Source: Chamaecyparis obtusa
Lineage: Eukaryota; Streptophyta; Pinopsida; Cupressales; Cupressaceae
Reading direction: 5' to 3'
Length of the DNA: 64,000 nucleotides
Assembly (NCBI GenBank): GCA_027943335.1
Contig: BSBK01001879.1
Span: 62,001-126,000, forward strand
Below are positions 1-12,700 of the stretch, in pieces. A program made the position numbers and the translations under genes. Numbering within the stretch: the stretch's first letter is position 1; each line of letters begins with the position of its first letter. Below the pieces are notes generated by a model, which was not told where the DNA came from, did no database searches, and saw only the letters and a list, made by a program, of their open reading frames with translations.

Positions 1-899
1 TCAAAAATAATGGCTCATTGATCCATTTGTAAGGCCCATTGCCAAGTTTGTGGCCATATAAACCACTTGGTCAACTATGGTCAAAGGATCCAAATTTGAT
101 TATTTAATGTTGATTAGGTGTCTTTAGGTGTTTTTAAGTTATTTAGGTCCGTGTGGGATCATAAACCATGCTATAATAAAAATTTTCTCATTAGGAGAAA
201 AAAGTTGTCAAAATTGCAAAAAACGTTACTATGAAACTTTTGCAAAAAGAGTGCAACTTTTGGCACTTGCTTGTAATAGTTCCCCCAATGGCTATAAGGT
301 TTAAAAATTAATTGTAACTATTGGGGAAGGTCTTCATATATCCCTCACAAGTGGGTGGAAGACAAGAGACATGTAATTTTTTGTTTCAATCAATAAAATA
401 AACCAGTTTTCTTGCAAATTCTACCATTGATTCAAAAGGTATGGATCTGTACGGTTGTATAAAGAGTTAAAGTCAATTTGAAAGGTTAGAGGATTCAATA
501 ATATTTCATTTGCACCTAAATTGAGTCTCTGAGACCCTAGGAGTAAGGAGATAGAAGCACATTTGTCAACAATAGTCTCAAACCCTAGGTCACCTAGGGT
601 TTCACAACAAAATGTCATTCTCCCACATTTCACCCAGTGGAAAATTCTAGGTTTTGGTGAAATGATAGGATGGCAAGTGTACTTTATTTTTTAAATTTTT
701 TTTAGGGAGATTGCAAGAACAAGCATTTTTGTAGCCATTTGAGGTTGACATCCCTATGTGTCAACCAATGAACTACTAGGAACCTTAGTGTTCAGATACT
801 TAGGGGTTGAATCGAGCCTTGTAAGTTGGGATTCTCTTCATTATCAACATGATTGACATGTCCATGGTATTGAAATAGGGTTTTGGTGAATTCTTTTTA
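1..899. other. Unassigned AT-rich DNA
   Basis: No convincing coding region on either strand. A polyadenylation-like AATAAA lies at 392-397 after a T-rich stretch, as in many plant LTR tails, but no partner copy or terminal motif is visible. A short minus-strand ORF at 421-633 has no recognisable domain and I treat it as chance. Confidence 0.4.
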
Positions 900-1560
900 C
901 ACTTCCTTTCTTAAACCAGCCTAATTAGGCCTTTAGGCCTAGTCGCTTGATGAAGGGTGCTCCCCTTAATACCACAAACACATAACAAAAATAGAGAAAC
1001 AACAACAATAATATGCAAGAACAGAAAATTGGCTTCTTATTATCTCCACAAATGTGGAATTACAAACTTTTAGAATTACAATATGCAAAGCCACATGGGC
1101 ATTCCCTTACAATATTCTGTAGGACAAAGCCTCGAATCAATACCCAGATCTACTACCCAGAACTGCCCTAGACAACACTACGGGCCTTCTTTATATAGGC
1201 AATTTCCACCACCCGAGAAGGTTCCAGAAATTTAGCCCTAAGGGCCGACCAAACTTAGAATTATTTTATTTTTCAATTTATTACATCAAAGTCGGCTCAA
1301 AATAACTTTTGAAACCCAAACAGAAATTTTGAAGGAAAATTATTTTTCGCCATTTCAGGTGGCCCGACTTCCGGAGACCATAAGTCATCACCAGTTGACC
1401 CGATTGACTATTATAACCCCATTTTGGAAACGCCACGAAGCACTCTACAGGTTTGACTAGCAAAAAGTGCCCGTCACCCAATTTTTCAACCTCATCCGGG
1501 GCCTCTAAAGCCTTCAAAACTGAGTTCAAAGTTTCTGTACCCTGCTGCCAATACCGAAAA
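900..1560 (-). mobile_element. Possible retroelement LTR relic (minus strand)
   Basis: This block has a higher G+C content than its surroundings. On the minus strand it contains a TATA-like CTATATAAAG at about 1190-1199. A minus-strand ORF at 1281-1529 covers the upstream part but shows no domain I recognise. The composition and TATA box suggest the promoter part of a gypsy-type LTR. I cannot find its ends, a partner LTR or a primer-binding site, so this is only a weak inference. Confidence 0.22.
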
Positions 1561-2168
1561 TCCTCAATATCTTCAAAACTAGACCTGATCTAACCATGAA
1601 ACTTTGCTGGCAGGCTGATATGACTGAGATGAACCTCCACATGTAAAATCAGAACATTCCGAGATCGTAAGACCACTTACTAAAAATAGCAAGTCTCCAT
1701 AAATAGCAACTCTGCACAAGATAGCCCTTATTGAATACAAAAACAGAAATATTTTTGGGTGATGCAAGATTGCTCTTACACCCAAGATGCTCCTGCATCA
1801 TGGCCTTATGATCATTTGGATATTCCTTCAAAGAGTTAGGATATATAAGTTTATTGATGAATTGGTTTATTAAAAAATAATCCAAGAAAGCCTGATGAAA
1901 TAATGTTTTGAAAATTGATCTAAGAAAGCATGATCAAAGTCCCTATGAGAAGACCTTTTAATGAAAATGAATTGAAAATCACATGGTAGAAAGATACAAA
2001 ATATTGAGAATATTGTTGAATAAAAGCCATCTATAGATCTATATACAAACCGTCTATTATTGTGGACTATAAAAGAATATTTCTTTCTTTCTTATGATAC
2101 AACCAAACATGTGAAATTAAAATAGCATACAAGATCCCATCAATTACAATGAGATTGAGATTGAAAGC
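1561..2168. other. Unassigned sequence left of copia element C
   Basis: AT-rich sequence with no recognisable gene or repeat. It is the left flank of the insertion site of copia element C. Overlapping minus-strand ORFs of 68 and 78 codons have no recognisable motif. Confidence 0.4.
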
Positions 2169-2173
2169 CACCC
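2169..2173. repeat. Target-site duplication CACCC, left copy (element C)
   Basis: CACCC directly precedes the 5' LTR that starts at 2174, and the same five bases follow the 3' LTR at 40296-40300. Five-base duplications flanking LTR elements are made by integrase. The match ties together LTRs 38 kb apart as one insertion. Confidence 0.8.
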
Positions 2174-2365
2174 TATTATAATAATATCTTATAATATCTT
2201 TATTATTCCTTATTTAATGGTTAATATTGTAGATTCTTAAAATATTAGATAGTTTATAATTCTACGATTGTTTCAGAATAGAAACATCATCTTTATACAT
2301 TAACTAAATTTTTTTTTTTTCATTCTATTAATTCATTCAATTTTTTACCAATCAATTTCGTAATA
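2174..2365 (+). repeat. 5' LTR of copia element C
   Basis: Matches 40105-40295 along its whole length. It starts TATTA and ends TAATA, a perfect 5-bp inverted repeat with TA...TA termini instead of TG...CA. A T-rich run near 2310-2320 is longer here than in the 3' copy. Confidence 0.8.
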
Positions 2366-2376
2366 TGGTATTAGAG
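2366..2376 (+). other. Primer-binding site of element C
   Basis: TGGTATTAGAG directly follows the 5' LTR. It differs by one base from TGGTATCAGAG, the usual plant copia site complementary to the 3' end of initiator methionine tRNA. The C-to-T change is a typical decay transition. Confidence 0.7.
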
Positions 2377-3170
2377 AAAATCTTTAAAAAAATTGAAAAT
2401 TTTATAATTTCCTTTTCAAAATTATTTCCAAAAAAATTTCAAAATTTATTTTTCTTTCCTTGGGTTTGTTCAAAATCTGTTTTTGCAAAAAAAAAAATTC
2501 TCTCTAAAAATCTATGTAGAGTTTCACATCTGCATTTTTTCCTACTAGTGTTGATCAACCTTGATGAGATTATTTTTGTAATCAACACTGTATTGAACGC
2601 CTTGTCTCTGCATCTTTCTTGTTTGTGGGAGGGAGTTTTTTGTTCTTGGTCATTTTTTCTGTGTTCGAACAACATTTTTCTTTTGTCATTTATTTGCAAC
2701 TCAACATGTTTTCCTTTTTTTTATTCATGGTTTCCAATGGTTGTAAATGATCCCTCTTTTCTGCAACAAACATTATTTATAATTCACATTTTTTGGCCTT
2801 TTTTTGGCTCGCACGACCACTTTATTGGTCATCTATTATTGCAGATAGACTTATTTGATCCCAAGAAAGGATTTTCTATAATTTTGTGGCCAACCATTCA
2901 CATTTTTTATTACTATTCTTCTAATGTGACTTTCTTAGAATCGCAACCACTATTCTCTACACTTATTCTTTCTTCCACAATGTGGATTTGTTTCTTTCAC
3001 ATCTAGGGTTTTTTGCAAAATCCTATGATTTTTTGTCAAATTAAAATTTTACCTACATATTCTTTGTGGTATTTTCGAGGAGATTTCTGAGACTTTGAAA
3101 AAAATATTGGGTTTGTCAAAAAATCATACCTTGAGAAATGTGCCAAACATACTCCATCTTTATTGGAGTA
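2377..3170 (+). other. Untranslated leader of element C (5' part)
   Basis: T-rich sequence between the primer-binding site and the first nested insertion. The open frame at 2365-3006 (213 codons) starts inside the LTR/primer site and is low-complexity, rich in Phe, Ile, Ser and Leu with no domain. I read it as leader that happens to lack stops. The leader should resume near 35.6-35.85 kb, before gag. Confidence 0.5.
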
Positions 3171-3684
3171 TGTATTGGAATACTAGGATCACTCAGAAGT
3201 GGGGGGTGAATCAATGATTTATACAATCAAGAAGATTCTTATTCAATTAAAAACTTTAACTTGATGTAATTAATATTTGCAATAAATCACTACATAGAAT
3301 CAACAACATCAGATAAGATAGGTAAGAGATCAAAAAATACAAGTATGACATCATGACACAAGACTTATAGTGGAAAACCACTAAGGGTAAAAAATCACTA
3401 TAAATATATCTTTTATTAGGCCTTACTAGCCAAAAATCAGAGTGACAAATCTAGGAGCACCAACCCATTTTACATATTTAGGAGCACCAACCCCAACTAA
3501 TATAGAAGCACCGACTTCCAGGAGCACCAACCCCTTCCTGGATAAAATTAATAATGTTTAATCATATGGTTTCTCTATTTCCACATGATGCACTTGATAC
3601 AAATCATTCAACAATATATCTTCTCAAAAATGATAAACAAGACAACCTCAATCTCTTCCCTCAACACTACAAACTCAATTTTAC
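3171..3684 (-). mobile_element. Fragment D: end of a minus-strand copia-type LTR, split by gypsy G
   Basis: Starts with TG followed by a G-run (about 3200-3206) and a GTGAATCA motif. This is the same layout as the U5 end of copia A's LTR at 7434 and 13637 read in the same orientation. Both also share a block resembling ACTTATAGTGGAAAACCAC (3365-3382 here, near 13915 in A). It lies in the leader of C and is interrupted at 3684 by gypsy G; the sequence should continue at 25987. Family membership is inferred from these shared blocks. Confidence 0.5.
3680..3684. repeat. Target-site duplication TTTAC, left copy (gypsy G)
   Basis: TTTAC precedes the 5' LTR of gypsy G (starting 3685) and is repeated at 25982-25986 directly after its 3' LTR. 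This defines G as a single insertion of 22.3 kb including its own nested elements. Confidence 0.8.
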
Positions 3685-6600
3685 TCTTACTCAAAAATAC
3701 ATCATACAATACAATAAGCATAAGTAGGAAAAGGTTGCATTTGTTTGTCTAATTAACACTACCTTGCGGGTTTTGTTAGTTTACATGTCATTGTTGCATT
3801 CATTCTAGATGTCATTATTGTACTCTAAGTATTGATTATTATTCCAAAAATTCCAAAATTCATAAATAATCATTACATTGTGCTTTCAAATTGAATGTGA
3901 TATACAAATGTCTTTTCTTGTTACATGTTTCATCAATAAGTAGAGTACATTGCAAAATTGAAAGAAAGATTGAAGTATGGAATAGGGGTCCCATGCATTG
4001 CCTTTTGTATTGGTTTGTGTTTGCTGGTTGTCTGCTAGGTCTCTGCATTTAGGTCTTCATAGTCTGTGTCTCCATTTGCATCTAGGTCTTTAGGGTTTCA
4101 TATCTGCATAAGAGAGGAAAATATGGTTAGATCCTGTTGGATCTAAGAAATACATGAGAAACAAATAACATACTATAGCAATCAAGCTTTCAATACTGCA
4201 TATCAATCTAGAAAATTAAATGTGATAAGGAAATGTACACTGACACTCACTGCAAGGTAGTGTTAAAGGGACTTGTTTTTCAAATGAAACCTTTTACTAC
4301 TAATGATCATTGTGGTGTATGTTGTCCTTTTTATTAACTAGGTGTCTAAATTAAAGTGACTTAGTATGTTTCAAACTGAGAAACCTTTTTCAGATAATGT
4401 ATTTCATAATGATGTTATTTGAGAACTAAATAGATTATTTTGCAGATAACAGCTGACTGGTTTTCACATTCAGTCATTGTGAAAGATGCAGATCAAGCTG
4501 GGTTCCCATGATAAGAGTGCTACACAAAGTGCCAATGATTGCCAACTTTCAAGTTCAAGATACAAATGGTACTGCATAAATAATAGTATAATATGTTCTT
4601 GCTATTTCAAAGGAACATTTTCAAGCTATAACATTATTGTTTCTAAATATAGAAAGAGTGCTTCAAGATTGAGCCATAAAATTATAAAATGTTTACAGTT
4701 TTTTTTATTAAGTGTCACGAACCCATGTTCGAACCTCATTAGTTAACATTCTGGTGTTTTTGAGTGTCACAAGCCTGTGCTCAAACTTCATTAATGGTGA
4801 ACAAACATTTTCATCTTGTTGTACTTATCATACTAAGTGCAGATTCAACATCAATGAGAATTGTATACAGTGGACAATGTTACAGGAGCTATAATGCTAA
4901 AAGCTAAAATTTTGAGTTACAAAATCCAACAAGATGCAAGCTGAATAGAAGTAAAATATGTATAAACTGGAACAGAGTATCTATAGCTAACAAAGGAATA
5001 TCATAAAGGAGGAAGGTACTTTATAACTGAATATATCTTTTAACATTTTTCAGTCATAAAATTGCAACTTTAGTAAGTTATTATAGGTATTTCATGGTTT
5101 CCTGGGACAACTGTCTATAATTGCTGAACTCATAGTACATGATTTTTGTTTCAAGAATGAGTTCACCAGTTCATCAAGTTCATCTACGGATTGATTACAC
5201 AGATTCATTCATGTCAACAGAATGAAACGGTTGAATGCTATGCTATAAAAATAGTTTATGTACAAGCTGTAGAAAGATTGTCAAAATCAATTTCTAGTTA
5301 TTCTCTATTTTATACAAAGTGCTTTGATGAAGTGAATCAGAAAAGAGTTTTTTTACTTATGTTCAAAATTCCCAGTCAAGTTATTCAGGTTTCTTGATAT
5401 GTTGTCACTGTCATATATTAAGTGAAGGGGAGACCGAATTTAGCCTGTGTATTGTCAACATTTAATGAATGGTGAAGTAATAACTTCCTATTATTATCCA
5501 CAGAATGGTCAAATAAGTTTCATGTTTCAGCAGAGGAAATGAAATGTCCATTAGTCAAAGGATCGAGCTAGGTTGAGACAAGCACAAATGATCAATATAA
5601 GCCGATTTCATTCTCAGTTTACGGGTCAAGTTCATTCTTAGTTTAAGAGTCGAGTTCATTCTCAGTTTAAGTAAAGTCAAGCTTTAGTTTGGCACATGAA
5701 ACAAAAGAATAATAGTCGACTTCAATAAAATCCCGCAAGCTATATACTGGACTACCAGTTATCAAATGGTATGGATGGTTTCTTTTCCTTCTTAAGATTC
5801 AAGAACCCGATATCTTTACTAGTCATGGTTTTTTATTTAAAATAGAGACAATCAATAGTCACAAGTCGTGACTATTACATAGAATAAATTTGGAACTCAT
5901 GGTTACCAATATAGAAGTCGTGACTACTAATATAAAAGTGGGTTGAACAAGTTTCAAGCTCACATCGTGGAACTCGTAAGATAAAGGAATGAAGGAATAT
6001 TAGAGGCCGAGATTCATAGTGTGGAGCTCACGGAAACAAAGAAATGTTACAGTCCAATTTTATAAGTAGTGAATCAAATAGATGATGTAAGACTCAAGTC
6101 ACAATTTGAGTATTAGAGATACAACTAAGAGAAAGCACAATAGATCATCAGTCATATGACTGTTAACAAAAAGTCAACTATGGCTCATGCTCGTAGCTTA
6201 CAAACAAATCAAAGAAAATTCTCAGGAAAGAAGGTCTGAGTTTGAGCATAATGTAAAGAGTAGACTAGTTAACTGTGACTCATTTTCATAGCTCCATATT
6301 ATTAAAAGCAATAGTCATATTTTGAAAGCACCAGTGTAGGGATAGATAATAGAATAAGAGGCCACTACTTATGCTAAAGAATGTTACATTTTTGTGGGTT
6401 CCAGAAAATAAATCTATAAGAGATAAACCGAGCTTGAAGATAACTTACAGTTATAGGTGAACCTGAGTTTTCCAAATGCCAAGTCATATTTTGAGATTCT
6501 CGTTAATGAGGAGTAACAGTAAGCTCAAGTTTGATAGATTGATGCATTCACAGTCAACATGTTGAGCTTCTTCATCAAAAGTTTTCTAAGACTTTCATAA

Positions 6601-7433
6601 GTTAGGGTTTCATCTTCCCCAAATTTCTCTATGAAGAATGAGATAAGCACAACTACCGAGAGTAAAAATGAAGATAACAAAGTTTAGAGTCTGTGAGATA
6701 GGTGGTATTCAATGTTGTCAATGTACATGCCTAATCCCTGTAGAGTTTTGAAAACCATAACATGCCACCTCATGACTTCCTCAGTTATTGCATTGTACTG
6801 CAAGTGGATGAAATAGTCATGTTGACTTTCTCCACCTTGCATAATTTTACACTTAGAGATTTTCACCTAGGTTAGGAATTAAACAAAGGATATTTGATAT
6901 TAGTTTATCTAATATTAAATTAATATTGATATTAGAAAGAAGATGTAAAAGGATTCAATTCCTTATTATGAGCCAAAATTTGAGGTATTTAGGGGGGAAT
7001 AAACATAGGCAAATTTTGCACACATTTTTTGGCTAAGATTGGGGTAATTTAATGGGACTTAGATTTTCGGATTTGAGGCTAGGGAAGGATATAAAATTGA
7101 ATTTTCATGATCAATTAGGGGTTTTAGATTTTGGAGAGAGGGAATATAGTGAACACATTGTTCCTAAGTGCTTGGAAGGCCATTTTTGTAATTAGTTTTT
7201 GTCAGATTTTGGAGGGAATGAACCAAATATTTTAATTCATATTTGTGAAGTTGTTTTGATATGAGATCTTGTTTTCATCTTTTCTAACAAGTGTTAAATT
7301 ATTTATTATCCAAAGGAAGTGATTAGAGTTATCTTCCTTCTCAAGATAATCAATTGCTTCAAGAACTTGTATGAGAAATTTATGTTTGTTGATTATCCAA
7401 GCTATTTGTGGTAAAACCCTGATAGAAGGTTTT
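3685..7433 (+). repeat. 5' LTR of gypsy G (truncated at its 3' end)
   Basis: Collinear with 21800-25660 of the 3' LTR. Its first bases are TC where the 3' copy has TG, a decayed terminus. About 95 bp present in the 3' copy (around 23140-23240) are missing here near 5018. The copy stops at 7433, where copia A begins. The last 320 or so LTR bases, seen at 25661-25981 in the other copy, do not reappear beyond A. Short ORFs in it have no domain. Confidence 0.8.
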
Positions 7434-8947
7434 TGTTAATATGATTTAGAACAAGAGAGAGGGAGGGGGGGGGGGGGGTGAATAATTTGTTCTTAGGTCC
7501 TGATGTATAAAAAAATCTCAAAAATTATTCTTTAAATCATATTCAATAACCAAAACAAACTTGGTCATCACTGATTCAATAATAGAAACATAAAAAAATG
7601 CAGTTCACTACCTAGCTGTAAATTAACTTGTAAAACATAGAAATGTTCAAACCAAAACATTCACACAAGTATTAACACCAAGATTTATATTGGAAACCTA
7701 ATTTGAGAAAAACCACTTTGTAACATGCTACTATTATTTTCACTATTCTGAAGTGAGCTTGGTAAAAAGCCAACCCTGTCAAAGGTTAAAATACACACTG
7801 TCAGGTGTGACCCGGTTAAAGGATTTCAATCACCCTATTAAAAGTGAGCCTAGTCACAGGACTTACATACACTTCATTAGAATGCAACCTTGTTCAATGG
7901 ATTTAACATATGATTGTTAGGTCAACCTCTTTTAAAAGGATTTTGACTGTTACAATGGTAAGAAAGTAGTAGCAATATTTATTTGAAAATATACAACTCA
8001 CTTTGCAAATATCAGATCTGATTCCATACACTAATGCTGGTTTACTAACTTTGAAACTTTTCCATCTCCATCTCTGATCTGCTCAAAACTTTTCTTCAAG
8101 CAACAACCACAATTCTCCTTCAGCCTTTTCTGCTTATTCAGTCAATAAAAATTTACTGATCTTCCAACATTCTCTATTCACCCATGCACTTTCATATCCA
8201 AATGCTCAAGTACCCTTTATACTTTCCTCAATTAGGTTAACTCATCTTATGTTGCTCAATCTAATTCGTAGATCTTAGGGTTAGGTCAGATTCATTGAAT
8301 CTACCCGCTTCATGTTCTTCAGCTCCTTTTCTAGAATCATCTCAAGTCTCTTAAAGATTTACAATAAAATGTTTTACAATGCATTTAATGCTTTCAAATA
8401 TTCAATAAATAAAGTCAACACATTTTACATAATCCAAGAATTCAACAATGTCGGCTCCAAAATTAAATTCTCTTCAAATATAAAATTGCTGATGCTTGGT
8501 CAATACTGTGTTCAAACACTCAGTCTTCATGTAGAAAGCTCGGTCATTACTAAAAATATTTCCTCATCTTACACTATCTTCTTTGGAAAATAACTATTGT
8601 TTGGTTGACACTAGAATTTTTCTCGGCATACATTGACTTGGTCGACACTAACATTTCTCAGCTTAAACATGATTTTTCTATTCTTTGCTCAGTCAAGCCT
8701 ACCAGTTTAGTCTTTAGTCTTAATGGTATAAGCAACACATTTGTCTCATCATTGTGCAACATAGTCAAGTACACTTTGTAGTATCAAGATAAATCAGCCT
8801 TTCCTTAGCTGCTATTGTTACCAACCTTGCCTATCCCCTTAGCAATAGTCAAATAGATATAGTACTTTCCTAAGTAGCAATAGTCTTACCAGTTAAGGTT
8901 TGACATCAATGACAATACAACAATTGTTTCAATTGCAGTTTCGAAGA
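7434..8947 (-). repeat. LTR 1 of copia A (3' LTR of the complete copy)
   Basis: Starts TGTTAATATG on + and ends at the purine-tract junction near 8947, where the expected CA has become GA. It matches 13637-15179. A G-homopolymer lies near 7465-7479, close to the U5 end. Shadow ORFs such as 8312-8593 recur in the second LTR at 14544-14846, which only reflects the LTR identity. Confidence 0.8.
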
Positions 8948-9960
8948 ATCTCCCACTTTGGCATTGATGGCAACACCATATGATATCACATGAATAACAC
9001 ATGGATTACCAACCAATCCAAAAACTTATCAGTTCATCAGAGAATTATTTATAATATCCTTAGCTTCATTCTGATTCAAAATCCTATAAGCCTCACTTAT
9101 GTGACCATCAGATGTATTCAGATCTCCCTCTATCCTGACCCTTCATTTCAGTTCATCATCCTTAGCTTCAATCTCATGTGTTATCATATCAGTTATCAGT
9201 TCATCTCCCTCTTTGACAAAAATGCAAAAGCAGGAACTAAAACATACATCCATCAGACGTAGATAATATTTGTGTAGCTTAGTGTTTCTCCCTCTATCAT
9301 CTTTCTTCTGATTGATTCCTTATCTTTTCTTCTTTTCACAACTCTAGGCCAGCCCTAAAGTGTGACAATCTTCTGCATCAATTTGTCAAATTTTCTATTG
9401 TAGTACATTTGATGTAGTGCTCCTAGCTTGTCTAGGCAGCCTTAGCTAGGGGAAGGACCCCTAATTGAATTCTCAAATACTCATTAGCTTCTCTGGGTAA
9501 AGCTTTAGTGAATATATCTGCTAATTGTTCTTTTGTATTCACATATTCCATTTGAACATCTTTATCTTGTACTAATTCTCTCAAGTAGTGATACTTGATT
9601 GCAATGTGCTTGGTCTTAGTGTGCATCACTGGATTCTTAGAAATATTGATAGCACTTGTGTTGTCATAGAAAATAACAATAGGTTCAGTGATTTCTTCTT
9701 TCATGCCTATCAACAATTGTTTTATCCCTACTAAATTTGAATAGTTTACTACAGCAGCAACATACTCAGCCTCGGTAGTAGATTGGGAAATGAAATTTTG
9801 TTTCTTTCTTGTCTAGGAGACTAATCTTTGTCCAAGAAAGAAAGCTCCACCACTAGTGCTCTTTCTATCATCTACATTTCCCCCCAATTAGCATCTCTAT
9901 AAACTCTGAGTTCAAATTTATCATCCTTCTTATAATAGAGACCATAGTCAATAGTTCCTT
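8948..9960 (-). pseudogene. Copia A copy 1: RNase H domain
   Basis: The minus-strand frame 9716-9432 reads the C-terminal copia RNase H: a GMKEEI...FYDNTSAI stretch with the catalytic-region Asp, a KHI-type block and LADIFTKAL near the end, terminating at a stop at about 9432. Upstream (about 9720-9960) the SVS...STTEAEYVA-type block is readable but broken by stops. The domain degrades the RNA strand during reverse transcription. The purine-rich tract just left of it (8948-8960, read on minus) primes plus-strand synthesis. Confidence 0.75.
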
Positions 9961-10059
9961 TCAAGTATCTCATAATTCTTTTCACAGCCATAATGTGTGT
10001 TTCCTTAGGATTGGTAGAGAATCTTGCCATAATCCCAATAGCTAGTGCAACATCTGGTC

Positions 10060-10850
10060 TACTATGTACAACATACTATAATTTTCCAATCATGGATCTG
10101 TACAAAGTCTAATTCACTTTTGCAGCATCATCATTCTTAGATAGCTTTTGTCCAGTAACCATAGGAGTTCCCACTGGTTTAGCATCTTCCACCCCAAAAG
10201 TTTTCAGTATTTCATTAAGATACTTAGACTATGTAATGAAAATTCCATTTTTCCTCTGATATACTTGTAAACCAACAAAGAATTTGATCTCACCAAACAT
10301 ACTCATTTCAAATTCAGTTTACATTTCATTTGAAAAACTTTTACATAATGTGCATCTTGTCCACCAAAAATAATGTCATCCACAAAATTTTTTGCCAATA
10401 GGATCAATAAAACCTTCTGGCTGTTCTATGTAAACTTCTTCTTCTAGTATACCATTCAAAAATGTAGACTTGACATCCATTTGATATACCTTGAAATCTT
10501 TATACGTAGCATATGCAAGTAGAGTTCTTACTCCTTCTAATCTAGCTACAAGGGAAAATGTCTCTACATAATCTATTCCTTCTTCTTGTCTGTAGCCTTT
10601 TCATACCATCCTAGCTTTGTTCCTAGTGATTTCACCATTTTCATTCATCTTATTCTGAAACACCAACTTTGTTCCTATAACATTTTTGTTTTCAGGTCTC
10701 ACCACCAGAGTCCAAGTATCATTCTTCTCAATCTAGTCAATCTCTTCATTCATTGCTTGTATCCAGTCTTCATTCTCCAATGCCTCTCTAGTTGACTTCG
10801 GTTCAAATTCACATAGCAATCATGTTGGGTCCTTAGTCTTACTTCTGGTC
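10060..10850 (-). pseudogene. Copia A copy 1: reverse transcriptase with an internal deletion
   Basis: The minus strand reads typical copia RT blocks: NKNVIGTK, ARLEGVRTLLAYA, YQMDVKSTFLNGILEEEVYIEQPEGF and, further on, FVGLQVYQRKNGIFIT and SMIGKL. About 167 bp that copy 2 retains at 16635-16801 are missing at about 10386. That removes the KALYGLKQAPRAWY block and the stretch leading to the active-site Asp pair. Frameshifts and stops also occur. This copy cannot make an active polymerase. Confidence 0.75.
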
Positions 10851-11089
10851 TAAATTCCAGTATTTTTGTCTCCAATTATCTGTTTAGGCTTATGATGTCT
10901 TCTTACATATTTTTCCAAAATAGGTTCAGCTCCTCTCTCCTCTATTTCATCATGTTCCTCAACAAGATTGTCAAATTCAACTTCTGAATGCTCGACAACC
11001 TCTTCCTGATATTCAACAGCATTTTCTTATAGCTCGGCATGTTCTTGTTCTCTTTCAACACTATTTTCCTGATGCTTGGCAGCATCTAT

Positions 11090-12223
11090 CTATTGCTTGG
11101 CATTGCTTACCTGAGACTCAACATCAGGTGCAAGTCTGTTACTTGCCGCTTCTTCTTCCTCAATGTACACAAAAGATATATAATCTTCTGGTTCTCTTTT
11201 GCTATCAGCTTTGTTTCTTTCTGCATACTCATCAATTTTGACATTCACACTTTCCACAATTTTGTTAGTGTTAGAGTTCAAACACTTATAAGCTTTACTT
11301 TTTGAGGAATACCCTAGGAATATGCCTTTATCACTCTTAGCATCAAACTTTCCATTCCTAGTGTCTTTTAATAAATAGCACTTACTTCCAAAGATTCTAA
11401 AGTATTTAACACTCAGTGCATGCCCGTGCCATAATTCATAGGGTGTCAGATTTGTACATTTCTTGATCTGTACCTGGTTCAGAGTGTAGACAATAGTGCT
11501 TATATCTTCTTTCCAATATTTCTGTGCCACATTCTTTTCAATCAACAATGTCCTTGCACAATCCAAGATAGATCTATTTCTCCTTTCTACTATACCATTC
11601 TATGGAGGTGTTCTAGGTGCAGACATCTGTCTTTTAATTCCTCTATCATTGCAAAATAGATTAAATTCATTCGATGTAAATTCTCCACCTTGGTCAGATC
11701 TAAGACATTTCAATTTCCTACCTGTCTCCTTCTCAACCTTAGCCAAATACCACTTAAAAGATTGAAAAGCTTCATATTTTTCTTTTAGAAACATTACATG
11801 CATCATCCTAGTATGATCATCAACAAATAAGATTAAGTATCTAGCACCACAGTAACTTTGTACACCCATAGGTCCACAAAGGTCAGTATGAACCAAATCT
11901 AAAATGTTTTCAAAAGTAAAGGATTTTCTCTTGAAACTTGACTTTGTCATTTTTCCTAACTGGCATTCCTTGCACATCACATTCTCAGGTTTCTTCAATC
12001 TAGGTAGACCTCTTACCTTTTTCTTCTTACTTATCTCTACTAGATTGTCAAAGTTAACATAACATAGCCTTTTATGCCATAACCAAATATCATCAAGTTG
12101 TGCAATTAAAATTTTTTCTTCAGATAGGTCAAGATAGAAAAAATTACCTCTAGTCTGATCTCCACTTCCAATTAGTTCTCCAGCAACATTAAATATTTTA
12201 GCTTGCTTGTGATGAAATTCCAC
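11090..12223 (-). pseudogene. Copia A copy 1: integrase
   Basis: Two minus-strand segments in one frame, 12223-11600 and 11566-11090, are separated by one stop. The first has the zinc-binding region (WHKR...C.EC) and a catalytic core with HTDLCGP and RSDQGGEF carrying two of the three catalytic acids. The third, Glu in NGIVERRNRS, lies just after the stop. The second continues to the GIFLGYSSKSKAYKC block typical of the copia integrase C-terminus, followed by a long acidic, low-complexity linker before RT. Confidence 0.8.
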
Positions 12224-12700
12224 TCAGTAACTAGTTTTGTTAAGATGAGCAACACTTAACAAATTATAATTAAGACCTTCAACCCAATATGCATTATCAC
12301 AAGATATCTTATCAGTCAGTTTAATCAAACCTTTTCCTCTAATAGGACATGGTGCATCATTACCAAATTTTACACTTTTACCATTGTAATGATGTAAGGT
12401 CTCAAACTTATTTTTGTCACCAATCATGTGATGTGAACAACCACTGTCAATAATCCATTTATCATTCTTGTTCACATAAGATATCAATGTAGTTTTGTCA
12501 TCCTCATTAGATTCATCTTTCATTGCAACATAGACTACCTCAATTTCAAAATCATCACTATTAGTGTCAGTTTCTTTTTTCAGCAATGTAACAAGATTTA
12601 TTACCTTTTCCTTTTTAGTCTTTGTTCCATCGGTGGCTTCTATCATCTTTTTTGTCTTTGTGTTTGCTTTTCCTTTCATCATCTTTATCCTTCTTGTCAA
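12224..12700 (-). pseudogene. Copia A copy 1: aspartic protease region
   Basis: The segment shows WIIDSGCSHHM, the DSG-type active-site motif of copia protease (Asp near 12445), followed by GLNYNLLSVAHL before integrase. The N-terminal part is Lys/Glu-rich linker continuing from gag. The frame is the same as integrase, as expected for a copia polyprotein, with a stop at its end (12224). Confidence 0.75.

Noticed and set aside
2365..3006. 213-codon open frame on + at the start of the C leader
   Set aside because: It begins inside the LTR/primer-binding-site junction, is low-complexity and has no domain. A T-rich leader gives long frames by chance.
8312..8593. Similar ORFs of 93 and 100 codons at 8312 and 14544
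   Set aside because: They look conserved, but only because both lie in the two LTRs of copia A. They have no domain and are antisense to the element.
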